DNA of 64,000 nt. Origin: Anadara kagoshimensis (Eukaryota; Mollusca; Bivalvia; Arcoida; Arcidae). The position numbers and the translations under genes are program-made. The stretch spans positions 50,556,920-50,620,919 of the forward strand of contig CM037861.1 in the NCBI GenBank assembly GCA_021292105.1. The letters run 5' to 3'. Under the pieces are notes generated by a model. That model was not told the DNA's origin. It did not search any database and saw nothing but the letters and a program-made list of their open reading frames with translations. This document shows, one piece after another, positions 1-9,521 of the stretch; within the stretch, counting starts at the first letter, position 1; the number at the start of each line of letters is the position of its first letter.

Positions 1-20
1 AATTTTGCTTACCATTCCTC

Positions 21-303
21 AATTATGAACAAACAAACCAGTCCATGTTCAAATCACAAACAAAACCCAAGTTAACACTTTGAAAACTGACAAATGTAGT
101 TAAACACATGGATGTCCAGCAAGGAAGTGAAGTCTATTGCTCGGGAAGGAGGAACCCCTTCTGTTAAGCTAGCTACACCCGCCACATGTGAAATTGAAAC
201 TGAAAATGAAAAGATCACGGAACTTTTGGATTTAAATAATTTTCAAGATAATGTTGAATACAGAGACATCATACTTATCAACGTTATTTTGATGATTACC
301 AAT
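21..303 (-). mobile_element. Naiad-type retroelement, 3' fragment (copy 1)
   Basis: On the minus strand this stretch carries the last codons of the Naiad reverse transcriptase followed by its 3' untranslated tail. It shares with the better copies the block read on the plus strand as GCTAGCTACACCCGCCAC (near 168-185) and the outer end ACAAACAAACCAGTCC. It is diverged and 5'-truncated, so it is an old insertion. The short open frame 112-312 on the plus strand is antisense to this tail and is not a gene. Confidence 0.8.
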
Positions 304-644
304 CAAATTTGACAATATCTCTATTTTGCTTGACGATCTCCAATCAAATTTAATCATATTTCTCTTTTGTTTTAGATTAACCTTACGTGGTAAATGGCAA
401 GATAGACATTAGTTCTGCCCTTTATCTGTCCTGAATTACTTCACCAATGACAAAGTTCTGAATGTTTGTGTCATGTCTGATTTACGTTCTACAAGGATAT
501 CACAATATGTTTCTAAAAACACTTACCTAATAAGATTTAAACTGTGATCGATGACCATCGAATCATCACTGGACTTAAGTCAGTCATTATTTACAGACAC
601 GTCTTTTAGCTACATCAGTATAACAATAAACAGCTATTACAGAA
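304..644. other. Unassigned AT-rich DNA
   Basis: I see no coding, RNA or repeat signal here apart from a short local echo of the phrase CCAATCAAATTTGA near 299-350. It separates the first Naiad tail from a repeated leader-like segment. Confidence 0.5.
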
Positions 645-945
645 AATTGTTTTTATCGAACAAATGATACGATATCATGGAATCAATATACCCGTCTTTA
701 GGCAATTTACCTAAATGAATCCGACGAAAAAAATGTGTATTTCTCAAAATATAGATTACTTTTAAGTTACTTTCACCTTCAACTTTTTGCTGATCTATGC
801 CTTTGGACATGTTAAACAGAAAGGCATAGATGAAAATGATTTTATTGAATAAACAATACGTTTATTGAACCAATATAAAGCTTAGCGGTGTACTTTAATT
901 AATCAGACGGAAAAAATGTTTATTTCGCAAAATGTGTACTCATAT
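645..945 (+). repeat. Two diverged copies of a leader-like repeat
   Basis: The segment 645-757 and the segment 838-945 resemble each other: both run from a TTGAACAAA-like start to a GACGGAAAAAATGT-like end followed by TATTTC. A third copy lies at 9052-9165, downstream of the plus-strand Naiad 3' half. Homology between the left flank and the right copy extends further, 763-945 against 8961-9165, through CTGATCTATGCCTTTG / CTGATCTATACCTTTG. The right-hand end runs directly into the GIY-YIG reading frame, so this may be the 5' leader of the Naiad element. The alternative is a host repeat that was already there. Confidence 0.5.
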
Positions 946-2311
946 ATGTGAGTGAAACCAAAGGTAGACTAAATGTATGTGTGAATGGTCATCGGTTTGA
1001 GATCAATAAGAATGGTAATCAGTTTCTTTACCAACATTTCAACCAGTCGGACCATTCTGTGTTACCTATGAAAGTCAGAGTTTTGATAAAAATATACCAC
1101 CATACAAATAGTACTACATTAGGCACTTCTTACCGATTACAACGGGAAAATTACTGGATAAGAGAACTAGGCACTGCTTCGCCATATGGATGCAATGACA
1201 AAATTGTAAGCGTAGGAAATCTTTCAAGCCCGAGTTGTAACAATGTAAATGCTTTACACTTGTTTAACAAAACTACACGTGACAATACAAGTCATGGACA
1301 TTGGCGTTACAACAAACCCAATATCTATGATGTTAGTTTTCTTAATCTTTTACCATATCTGCAGAAACCTCTCGGATTACACCATATCCAAACTAAACTG
1401 TACTCTTTACCACTATCCCGTCTTCGACAGTTACGAGAAGAATGCATATCTAAAACTACTATAGATATTAATACGCCAGAATATAAGTTTAATGCTATCA
1501 TCATGGATATTGATTTTAACAGATTATTTAAACCTGCTCGGAAAACGATATTGAGAACGATGGTCAACGCTAATATCTTAAGTTATATTATGCTAACAAA
1601 GGCATAGATGTTATCCATATTTCCAATACTCATCAAAATAAACAAGTACAATCTGAAGTTCCTGCTTATTTAAATTATTATTTGCCACCTTTAGTTTCCT
1701 ACTCCTACAATAAACCTATTGCATCCAAAATATTTAATTATAAACAACAATTGCAGTGTTTGATCTTTCACAATTAACTCCACCTACCCGCTCTTGCTCG
1801 TCTTTTCTCTATATTTATTGACCAGCTGAATATGTAATAACTGGTGATCTCGATATAATCCAGGACACAAAATTAAGATCTTTACTTTTAAAAGATCCTA
1901 AGTATAGCGAAGCTCAACATTTTACTTGGGGACAGAATTTCAGACTTGTCATGGATTCTGTTGAAGAGTACGCCAGACGTTGGGCTAAATTAGAAGATGT
2001 GGAGCTTGATACCATAGGGGAGGTCTCGATTCTTCCGGTATCAATCTTAAAGAGAAAGATCTTGATCTTCCTTACTTGTATTGGATTTCTAAAAATCCTT
2101 AAAAGGAAATATATATAGCAGGCTCATCTAAATGTACTATTACAATATAATCGGTAACTCTAACACAAACTTTGACAATCGTCAATGATGGGCTTCAGTC
2201 TTATTCATAAAAAGTATATTCTACATTTGGAATTAACCAAATATGGATTCTCAAAAATTCTAAAGAATTACGTCTTGCTTCTAATACTTTATTTCATGTA
2301 AAAATTATAAA
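936..2311 (+). mobile_element. Naiad Penelope-like element, 5' half: GIY-YIG nuclease and linker (broken)
   Basis: This is the nuclease half of a Penelope-like retroelement of the Naiad clade, which has GIY-YIG before the reverse transcriptase. The frame from about 936 to 1607 reads VLIYVSETKGRLNV, then QHFNQSDHS, then RENYWIRELGTASPYGCND, which match the GIY-YIG core, its basic helix and the E..WI segment. It continues into SPSCNNVNALHLFNKT and GHWRYNKP, typical of this family. After 1607 homology continues in other frames: YANKGIDVIHISN, SKIFNYKQQLQ, then ITGDLDIIQ, DSVEEYARRWAKLE, DLPYLYWISKNP and NQIWILKNSKELR near 2240-2280. Several frameshifts and stops, plus a missing block of roughly 85 codons near 2015-2030, show it is dead. 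The linker CxC motif reads RSC here (near 1790). The best nuclease frame can be read from a GTG at 948, which is not a real start. It ends where an inverted Naiad copy begins. Confidence 0.85.
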
Positions 2312-3270
2312 AATCAAAAACAAACATACTTATCCATATCCGAATCACAATCCAGAAGCAAAGTAAAAACTTTGGAACTGACAAGTTAGGTTAGACACGT
2401 GAACTTCCACCAGGGAAGTGAGGCCGGGTGCTCCGGAAGGGTAAGCACCTCCTGTTTAGCTAGCTACACCCGTCACGTGTGTAATCAAAATTGTGTGAAA
2501 GGAACATGGAACTATGAGACGTCAAATATATCCAAGGCAATCCTGGACACAGAGACATCAAACTTATCAACAATACTGTGATGACGGCCATAAAACTTTT
2601 TGAGGGCCTTGATAAGCCTAGGCTTGCAATATCCCTGAGTCAACAATTTATTTGCAAGCAGCCTACTTCGTTGTACAAAGTCCCCGTAGTGGGAACAAGC
2701 TCTACCATAGCGTATTAATTGGGAAACAAATACACCATAAGCAGGAGAAGCAGGTATATTGCTGCATAAAAAAGGAAAGTTGACAATAGAAAAATTGAAG
2801 TCATCACGTTTGTCATAAAGTTTCAAATGTAGCCTTTCTTGTGCGTCATAATTCAGGTATAAGTCTAAATATGAAGCAGAACTGGAGGAATCAGTCGTGT
2901 CTTTTATTTCAAGCTCACTAGGATAGATGACATTTACATAGTCTCCAAATTTAGGATTGTTAAGAGACAGAACGTCATCTATGTATCTGTATGTTGAGTT
3001 GAATGATTTGGCGACAGTTTTCTCTCCAGATTTAACAAGGTTCTGCATAAATTCTGCTTCGTAAGAATAAAGAAACAAATCAGCAAGCAATGGTGCACAG
3101 TTTGTACCCATTGGTATACCGATTGTTTGCTGAAATACTATATTACCAAACACAACAAATATGTTATCTATCAAAAACTCCAACATTTTGTTGATGGTAT
3201 CTTCAGTATATTTTTGTTTGGAATCCGTATGATGCTTGACAAAATAACCAGAATCCCTGTTCAGCACACC
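2312..3270 (-). mobile_element. Naiad 3' half: reverse transcriptase C-terminal half plus 3' tail
   Basis: This is a young, 5'-truncated Naiad copy on the minus strand. It runs from just upstream of the residues LNRDSGYFVK (about 3267) through the stop codon TAG at 2512-2514 and a roughly 200-nt untranslated tail to the terminal AATCAAAAACAAACATAC (plus-strand reading) at 2312. The tail is nearly the consensus of all copies in the window, so it makes a good reference. It starts exactly where the plus-strand nuclease half stops. A TATAAA precedes it (2306-2311) and recurs after the matching plus-strand copy (8958-8963). Confidence 0.9.
2512..3267 (-). CDS. Naiad reverse transcriptase, C-terminal half (251 aa, truncated)
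   Basis: The frame encodes the palm and thumb part of a Penelope-like reverse transcriptase, the enzyme that copies element RNA at a nicked target. Visible motifs, in order, are GIPMGTNCAPLLADLF (about residues 49-64), the catalytic YRYIDDVLSLNN (about 93-104), ASYLDLYLNYD (about 129-139) and LKLYDKRDDFNF (about 145-156). The C-terminus KKFYGRHHSIVDKFDVSV and IALDIF recurs in many other copies in this window. The fingers region and the N-terminal GIY-YIG are missing, so the frame cannot make an active protein. The first ATG is internal to the family's full-length protein. All cysteine codons are ordinary TGY, with no in-frame TGA. Assignment to Naiad rests on family memory; another N-terminal-nuclease Penelope group is possible but less likely. 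Confidence 0.88.
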   Translation of the reverse strand: MLNRDSGYFVKHHTDSKQKYTEDTINKMLEFLIDNIFVVFGNIVFQQTIGIPMGTNCAPLLADLFLYSYEAEFMQNLVKSGEKTVAKSFNSTYRYIDDVLSLNNPKFGDYVNVIYPSELEIKDTTDSSSSASYLDLYLNYDAQERLHLKLYDKRDDFNFSIVNFPFLCSNIPASPAYGVFVSQLIRYGRACSHYGDFVQRSRLLANKLLTQGYCKPRLIKALKKFYGRHHSIVDKFDVSVSRIALDIFDVS

Positions 3271-3305
3271 TGTTTTATTTTTCTACACTATCCCTCACTC
3301 TAAAT

Positions 3306-3486
3306 TGAAGTATAACTACTTTATAATGATAACAACGTGATTAAACACAAGTGTCGTGTACATCTGCTTTAATGGCTGAACCTCGTGTACCACTCTTGAC
3401 GTCATATAATGATGACGTAGTTATTACATCACATGATACATACATGTACAATAGAGTTATGTGCTCTTTGACCGTAATACACTACA
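3306..3486 (-). repeat. Gypsy LTR (3' LTR of the element)
   Basis: This 181-bp terminal repeat matches 7787-7967 base for base by eye. It has TG...CA ends and carries the paired motif TGACGTCA and GATGACGT. It is short for a Gypsy LTR. The open frame 3351-3566 is LTR sequence and not a gene. Confidence 0.95.
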
Positions 3487-3488
3487 TT

Positions 3489-3503
3489 CCCCCCTTTCTT
3501 AAG
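3489..3503 (-). other. Polypurine tract of the Gypsy element
   Basis: On the minus strand the purine run CTTAAGAAAGGGGGG lies 2 nt before the 3' LTR. This is the usual place for the plus-strand primer of an LTR element. Confidence 0.8.
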
Positions 3504-3770
3504 ATATATAAACCTTCTTCCAATATTAATGTCCTATACACGAATTTCAAAACAAGCATTTTTTAAAACACAATCTGAATGAAATTGAAAACTATTAACT
3601 GCAAAACTTGCTTAAAAATTAAAGTCAAATTGTTCATGTTCAACACTTTCATTAAATTGAACTTAAACACAAAGAGAAAAGAGACTTAAAGAAAATAAAC
3701 ATCAAAATGTCCTATCCCATAAAAAAGTCATTAAAACGGCTAGGAAGTTTTCTCTCTCTAGCTGGTCTTT

Positions 3771-4686
3771 TCACTGGAGATTCTGGTATTTTCGGTTGTT
3801 CGTCGTGATTTGATCCGTTCTGTTCTGGTCCTTAACATCGGTAGTATCACTTTGTTCCGTATGTATATTGTTTTCTGGATCTGTTAATATTTCGGTCGCG
3901 GATAAATTGTCACAAAGTTCATTCGATAATCGTTCGTTATATTTCTTAACATGAGTGTTATTACGTTTATACATAACACCTTCAGGTGACTTTACAATAC
4001 AACTGTTGCCTACTTTGTCAACCAATTTATACGGATCTTTATGAAATGGTGTATCCATCTTATCGCGTTGCTGTTGTTTGACAAGCACTTGATCTCCAAC
4101 TTGTAAATCACTCTCTTTCGCGTTACGTTTACTGTCTATATACACCTTGTTTTTGTGTTTCATTAGCGCGTCACGATCGCGAACTTCTTCGTCTAAAACT
4201 TGATCTTCAAACTGTGGTAATAGTGTTCTAATAGTCCGATTAAACATTAACTCAGCCGGACATTTGCCTGTAACATTATGAGGCGTTGTGCGATACGCAA
4301 AGAGATATGTCCTCAGTTCTCGTTTCCAATCTTTGGATTCCGCCTGAGCAATCCGTATTCGTTTTATTAGTGATCGGTTTTGTCTCTCTACTTCTCCATT
4401 AGCGGCTGGATGTAGAGGTGTTGTACATCTATGAAATGTTCCAATCTGTCCAGATAATCATTGAACACTTTTGACCTAAACTGAGGTCCATTATCTGAAG
4501 TAACTGAAATAGGTAAACCATGTCTCGAAAACATGTTTCTAATGCATCGATCATCTTTTCACTTGAAATATCTTTTGTAATTTCAATTTCATAATAACGA
4601 CTATAATAATCAATAGCAACAAACACATAATGACCAGATGCTAAAGGACCAAGTAAATCTATACTAAGGTGCTGCCATGGACCCAA
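3771..4686 (-). pseudogene. Gypsy integrase core and C-terminal region
   Basis: The minus strand encodes the integrase catalytic core, recognisable from WQHLSIDLLGPL and VFVAIDYYSRY, followed by the C-terminal part with LQVGDQVLVKQQQRDK and the PYKLVDKVGNSCIVK fold that ends integrases of this superfamily. The domain inserts element cDNA into host DNA. It belongs to a broken pol gene and is treated as a fossil. Confidence 0.88.
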
Positions 4687-5564
4687 GGGTAATGGGTGGG
4701 TTTTAATGGTTCAGGCTGGGGCATTGAACTGACTAATTGACAACCATGACAAGAACTAACATATTTTTCCACATCTTTGTCCAGTCCCGGCCACCATACC
4801 TTAGTCCGTAGTCGTCGCTTAGTACCTACTATCCCCAAGTGACCCTTGTGAGCTAGTTCTATACATTTACTCCTTAATTGCTGTGGGATAACTAGTCTTG
4901 TCCCCCTTAATAAACAAGAACCTGTCCAACATAACTGATCTCTGATAGGAAAATAACTAACGCATGATTTTCCCCATCGTGCACTAGACAATAATGATCT
5001 GACCTCCTGAATCTCGGGATCCGACTGTGAACAACTTTCAACTTCTGACAATTTAATTGCTTTGGGAGTTGCCTCCCTTGAAACGAACCCTACATACTCG
5101 TCAGTTTGCTTTATAAACCGTTTAACACTATCATCAGTTTCACTATCCGACTTTACTAACCGTGACAATGGATCGGCAATATTAGACTTGCCTGGTGAAT
5201 ACATAATTTTATACTTATATGGCATCAACTTAAGTAACCATCTTTCAATGCGAGCATTTGGTCTAGATTTAGGCCCATAAAGAAATTCCAAAGGTTTATG
5301 ATCTGTAATTAACTCAAATTCAACTCCATATAGATAAATATGAAATTTCTCGCATGCCCATACAACTGCTAAAGCCTCTTTTTCCGTAGTTGAGTACTTT
5401 TTCTCACAATCAGTCAACAACCTACTTGCATAACTTATGACCTTGGTTTCACCTTGATACTCCTGTAGTAAAACTGCACCGAGACCTACATTACTTGCAT
5501 CAGTGACTAACTGAGTGCGAGTAGCATCTAACCTGAAATAACCTAAAGTATCTGCATTACTCAA
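4659..5564 (-). pseudogene. Gypsy RNase H and zinc-binding (H2C2) region
   Basis: The frame contains LVTDASNVGLGAVLLQ and YSTTEKEALAVVWACEKF, the D and E signatures of Ty3/Gypsy RNase H, then ITDHKPLEFLYG. Further on come HKGHLGIVGTKRRLR and a CHGC pair, the HHCC zinc finger that precedes the integrase core. RNase H removes the RNA template during cDNA synthesis. This is part of the broken pol gene. Confidence 0.9.
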
Positions 5565-5657
5565 ACAATCCTTTAACTTATCAAAAGACTCTTGCTGTTC
5601 AGTACCCCATTCAAATAAACTTTCTTAGTTACCTCCTTAAAGGCTCTGATATAGTCG

Positions 5658-6401
5658 CTAAGTCAGGAATATACCTGGCACTAAAATTGACCAAAACCTA
5701 AGAAACTTCGGAGATGTCAGCCGCTTTACTCGGCGTTCTGCATTTACAATTGCCTTAACCCTGTCAGCAGTGGGACCAATGCCTCTTTTCGACAAAACGT
5801 GACCCATAAATGTGATTTTATTCATACCAAACTCGCATTTGCTCTTATTAAGTGTCAGATTTCTTTCCTTTAACCTATCCATGACCTTGCCTAATCTGAT
5901 ATCATGTTCCTCCTTATTCCTACCATGAACCACAATGTCGTCTGAAATATTCTGAACACCTTCACAATCATGAAATACCTGTGAAATGACCTGCTGATAC
6001 TTCTCAGGGGCTGAACAAATTCCAAACATCAACCTTTTATGACGAAACAAACCCTTATGAGTTACAAAGGTAGTTATCTCCCTTGAAGCCTCATCTAACT
6101 CAATTTGGTGAAAGCCATATTTAAGATCGAGTTTGCTAAAAACCTCACTTTCATTCATGTTATAGAGTATTTCGTCAACCGTCGGTATGGGGTGTCTTTC
6201 CCGTTTGATAGCATTGTTCGCCTGTCGCATGTCAACACACAGTCTGATGTCACCATTGGGTTTGGGTACACAAATAACAGGGCTTACCCATGGGGTTGGA
6301 TCATTGACTTCCTCAATAATATCCAAACTTTCTAGTTCTGCTAGTTTGTCACTAACTTTCTGTCTAAGACTGAAAGGAATTCTATACATCCTTTGAGCCA
6401 C
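5658..6401 (-). pseudogene. Gypsy reverse transcriptase region
   Basis: The frame shows the Ty3/Gypsy RT series: VICVPKPNGDIRLCVDMRQ, FSKLDLKYGFHQIELD, LMFGICSAPEKYQQ and a DD-containing catalytic segment (SDDIVVHG), then TFMGHVLSKRGI. It copies the element RNA inside virus-like particles. The spacing of motifs is normal for Gypsy. It belongs to the broken pol gene. Confidence 0.92.
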
Positions 6402-6445
6402 AGGTGTAACTGTTGTATCTATGTGTAACTTGAGCTGATAATTAT

Positions 6446-7186
6446 TTAATTTCCCAAAAACCCTTTAAAACAATCTTCATTGACAGAAAATATACCCAAT
6501 TTAAGTACCCCCAGTTTAGTGGCTGTATCTTTCCCCAACAAAGCTGGACCCCTACCCTGCATGACATAAAAATCTGATTCTATGCTTACATTACTATCCT
6601 TAAGGGAAACTTGAGCAGTAAATTTACCTAACAAATTCAGTGGTTTTTCAGAACCATATGCAAATAGTCTTTTGTCAGTTTTTTCAGACACACACTTTAT
6701 CTTATTACTTTTCAGTTTATTCCACAGTTCACTATCTATAATATTTACAGCCGCACCACTGTCAATTATAACCTCAATGTCATTTCCTCCTACTTTAATG
6801 TCTATCTGCTCATTGTTACTCTTATTGCCATTAACACTGAACGCATATTCATCCGAGTCCGACGACGGATCTACATAATTACACATATTACTTCTGCCTT
6901 TACCGCGATGTCCGCCACCGCTGGGATTCGACCCACGGGATTTAGTCTTGGTCTTACACCGGTCGGCAAAATGTCCAACATTTTTACATTTGTAACACTT
7001 CTTGTCGCGTGCGGGACATGTCGGGTCTTTCGAAACATGACCCTTCCGGCCACAACTGAAGCAAGTCTTAGCTGCCGCTGTGCTCTGTGACGTCATGCCT
7101 GTCCCTTTACCAGCGCTGAACTTACTTTTAACTTGATATAATTTTCCCGTTTCTGGGGTTGTTTCCGCTAACTCTCCCTGCAACAT
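6446..7186 (-). pseudogene. Gypsy nucleocapsid zinc knuckles and aspartic protease
   Basis: Two CCHC knuckles are visible, CFSCGRKGH...C at about residues 42-57 and CYKCKNVGHFADRC at about 64-77, which bind element RNA. The protease active site DSGA is at about residues 142-145 in VIIDSGAAVNIID, followed downstream by GPALLGKDTATKLGV, which fits the second half of a retropepsin. This region links gag to pol. It is part of a broken element. Confidence 0.92.
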
Positions 7187-7193
7187 GTGCTGT

Positions 7194-7748
7194 TCATTCC
7201 TCTCGAAATTTTTCGCTGCTATGTAACTTTTCTAAAGTCAAATTTTCAATGTCTAACAATTTCCTTCTTAATCTTTTTGACACACATTTTTCAAGTACTT
7301 GATCACGTAATTCATCATCTAAATTTGGAAAATTACACAAAACTGCTTTTTGTCTAAGTCTTGTAATGTACTGATCTACAGTCTCATTGGGCGCCTGTAA
7401 CATTGACCTGAATGCCGCCCTTTCCATCGGTATGTTAACACGTGGCTTGAAGTGATCGTTTAAAATAGCGAGTGTGACGTCATAGACAGTGTCAGTTCCT
7501 TCTGGTTCACGATCAATATTTGGCAATGAAAAATAAACATCTTGCACATCAACACCTGCTGTATGCAAAAGTAATGCTTTCTTTTGCTCTGGATCGGCAA
7601 TGCCTTTCCCCGTCACAAAGAGTGTAAATGATCGAACCCAACGGGTCCATCTTGTGCCAATGTTGTGCATTTCAATGTTTGGATTAAATGGTTTTAATGT
7701 CAAACCTTCTAATTTTACTGGCGATGGTGCCTCCGCTTCATCCCCCAT
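7194..7748 (-). CDS. Gypsy Gag, capsid-like region (fossil element)
   Basis: A 184-residue frame begins about 40 nt inside the 5' LTR boundary. It contains RWTRWVRSFTLFV and YITRLRQKAVLCNF, with a Q-rich helical pattern typical of the retrotransposon gag domain that builds the particle shell. It lies immediately upstream of the zinc-knuckle region. Position, order and motifs make the assignment firm, although Gag is poorly conserved. Confidence 0.85.
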   Translation of the reverse strand: MGDEAEAPSPVKLEGLTLKPFNPNIEMHNIGTRWTRWVRSFTLFVTGKGIADPEQKKALLLHTAGVDVQDVYFSLPNIDREPEGTDTVYDVTLAILNDHFKPRVNIPMERAAFRSMLQAPNETVDQYITRLRQKAVLCNFPNLDDELRDQVLEKCVSKRLRRKLLDIENLTLEKLHSSEKFREE

Positions 7749-7772
7749 ATTCCTGGAATTATCTTCTGATTT

Positions 7773-7786
7773 TCCTCGTCGCCAAA
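7773..7786 (-). other. Primer-binding-site candidate of the Gypsy element
   Basis: Directly inside the 5' LTR the minus strand reads TTTGGCGACGAGGA. A TGG start close to the LTR end fits pairing with the 3' CCA of a host tRNA. I cannot name the tRNA from sequence alone. Confidence 0.55.
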
Positions 7787-7967
7787 TGAAGTATAACTAC
7801 TTTATAATGATAACAACGTGATTAAACACAAGTGTCGTGTACATCTGCTTTAATGGCTGAACCTCGTGTACCACTCTTGACGTCATATAATGATGACGTA
7901 GTTATTACATCACATGATACATACATGTACAATAGAGTTATGTGCTCTTTGACCGTAATACACTACA
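7787..7967 (-). repeat. Gypsy LTR (5' LTR of the element)
   Basis: This is the second 181-bp LTR, apparently identical to 3306-3486, and it should hold the promoter for minus-strand transcription. It is followed by the target duplication TAAAT at 7968-7972. Confidence 0.95.
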
Positions 7968-7999
7968 TAAATTAAAATAACTTTTTTATTTACTTGTCA

Positions 8000-8957
8000 T
8001 TTCTTTACAAAATCGGTAAGCCAAGATACAAACATCTGGTGCTGAACAGGGATTCTGGTTATTTTGTCAAGCATTATATGGATTCCAAACAACAATATAC
8101 TGAAGATACCATCAACAAAATGTTGGAGTGTTTGATAGATAACATATTTGTTGTGTTTGGTAATATAGTTTTTAGCAAACAATCTGTATACCAATGGGTA
8201 CAAACTGTGCACCATTGCTTGCTGATTTATTTCTTTATTCTTATGAAGCAGAAATTATGCAGGTTCTTGTTAAATCTGGAGAGAAGACTGCCGCCAAATC
8301 ATTCAATTCAGCATACAGATATATAGATGATGTTCTGTCTCTTAATCCTAAATTTGAAATTAAAGACACGACACGTCTGATTCCTCAAGTTCTGCTTCAT
8401 ATTTAGACATATACATGAATTATGACGCCCACGAAAAGCTACATTTGAAACTTTATGACAAACGTTATGACTTCAATTTTTCTATTGTCAAATTTCCTTT
8501 TATATGCAGCAATATACATGCTTCTCCTGCTTATTGTGTATTTGTTTCCCAATAAATACGCTATGGTAGAGCTTGTTCCCACTACGGGGACTTTGTACAA
8601 CGAAGCACTCTGCTTGCAAACAAAGTGTTGACTCAGGTGGATTGCAAGCCTAGGCTTATCAAGGCCCTAAAAAGTTTTATGGCCGTCATCACAGTATTGT
8701 TGATAAGTTTGATGTCTCTGTGTCCAGGATTGCCCTGGATTTATTTGACGTTCTATAGTTCGATGTTCCTTCCACACAATTTTGATAACACACGTGGCGG
8801 GTGTAGCTAGCTAAACAGGAGGTGCTTACCCTTCCGGAGCACCCGGCCTCACTTCCCTGGTAGTTTACGTGTCTAACCTAACTTGTCAGTTCCAAAGTTT
8901 TTACTTTGCTTCTGGATTGTAATTCAGACATGGATTAGTATGTTTTGTTTCGGATTG
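8000..8957 (+). mobile_element. Naiad 3' half, plus strand (partner of 2312-3270)
   Basis: This plus-strand Naiad copy begins a little further 5' than its partner, with KIGKPRYKHLVLNRDSGYFVK-like coding (about 8010-8070; the motif to cite is LVLNRDSGYF). It continues through the MGTNCAPLLADLFLYSYE motif (8194-8247) and YRYIDDVLSLNP (about 8313-8346) to the stop, then the tail GGCGGGTGTAGCTAGC and an outer end TATGTTTTGTTTCGGATT. Several frameshifts and an in-frame deletion after NPKFE break it. It forms a head-to-head inverted pair with 2312-3270, with the Gypsy element between them. Confidence 0.88.
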
Positions 8958-8960
8958 TAT

Positions 8961-9165
8961 AAATTACTTTAAATTAAGTTATTTTAGACTACAATTTTTA
9001 TTCTGATCTATACCTTTGTACCTGTTTAAAAGGCAGTCGTAGAAGAAAATAAATTACTTCTATTGAACAAATAATACTCTTATGGGACCAATACACATGT
9101 GTTTAGGCAATGCACTTAACTATGTCGGAGGAAAATATAGTTTATTTCTCTGAATGTACCCTGTA
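8961..9165 (+). repeat. Third copy of the leader-like repeat
   Basis: This segment starts just after the Naiad 3' end and matches 763-945, which lies upstream of the GIY-YIG frame. Shared phrases include CTGATCTATACCTTTG and TTTAGGCAAT. A 3' end running into a leader-like sequence would fit the partial tandem arrangement (pseudo-LTR) that Penelope-like elements often form. Confidence 0.45.
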
Positions 9166-9396
9166 TTAAATACATTAACGATACTGGTAATGAAGTAAGC
9201 TGCGATCTTTATGTTTTATATATAGCTTTATACATGTTCAAAAGGTTGAAATAGATTAACTATTCTGCTTGTGCTGAATTTATGCGTCTATTATTCTGTT
9301 TCAATAATGAATGGTATGTTTAAGCTTTCATTGTGGTAATTGGTTAACATCGTTTCCAAAGATGACGTTTCAAGAGATTAAAAATTTTAATTTCCA

Positions 9397-9521
9397 TCTC
9401 CTGTTTAGCACCCGGCCTCACTTCCAAGTTAACAGTTGACGCGTTAAAAAAAATATCGGGTTTCATAATTTATATTTGCATTGTGGTTTTGGGCATGGGC
9501 TGTTATGTTTGTTTTCAATCC
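9397..9521 (+). mobile_element. Naiad tail remnant with an internal flip
   Basis: The plus-strand tail pieces GCACCCGGCCTCACTTCC (9408-9425) and GGGCATGGGCTGTTATG-like end (about 9492-9510) are present. Just before them, CTCCTGTTTAG (9399-9409) is the same tail in the opposite orientation, so a minus scrap meets a plus scrap with no spacer. It is old and eroded. Confidence 0.6.

Larger units (their letters stand above)
3306..7967 (-). mobile_element. Ty3/Gypsy LTR retrotransposon, young but broken
   Basis: A 4.66-kb LTR retrotransposon in minus orientation. It has 181-bp LTRs at both ends that look identical by eye, TG...CA termini and a 5-bp target duplication TAAAT (3301-3305 and 7968-7972). 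Parts in element order are a primer-binding-site candidate, gag, zinc knuckles with protease, reverse transcriptase, RNase H, zinc-binding and integrase domains, then a polypurine tract. Gypsy-type order (RT, RNase H, integrase) sets it apart from Copia. The coding region is broken at roughly four to six places, so this copy looks non-functional despite identical LTRs. Identical LTRs suggest a recent insertion. It sits in the short junction between two head-to-head Naiad halves. Confidence 0.95.

Noticed and set aside
1325-1567. Minus-strand frame opposite the GIY-YIG region
   Set aside because: It is the antisense shadow of a recognisable plus-strand domain.
2312-8957. Reading the inverted Naiad tails as terminal inverted repeats of a DNA transposon
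   Set aside because: The ends are the 3' tails of a reverse-transcriptase element, many copies occur singly with variable 5' truncation, and no transposase is present; paired target-primed insertion explains it better.
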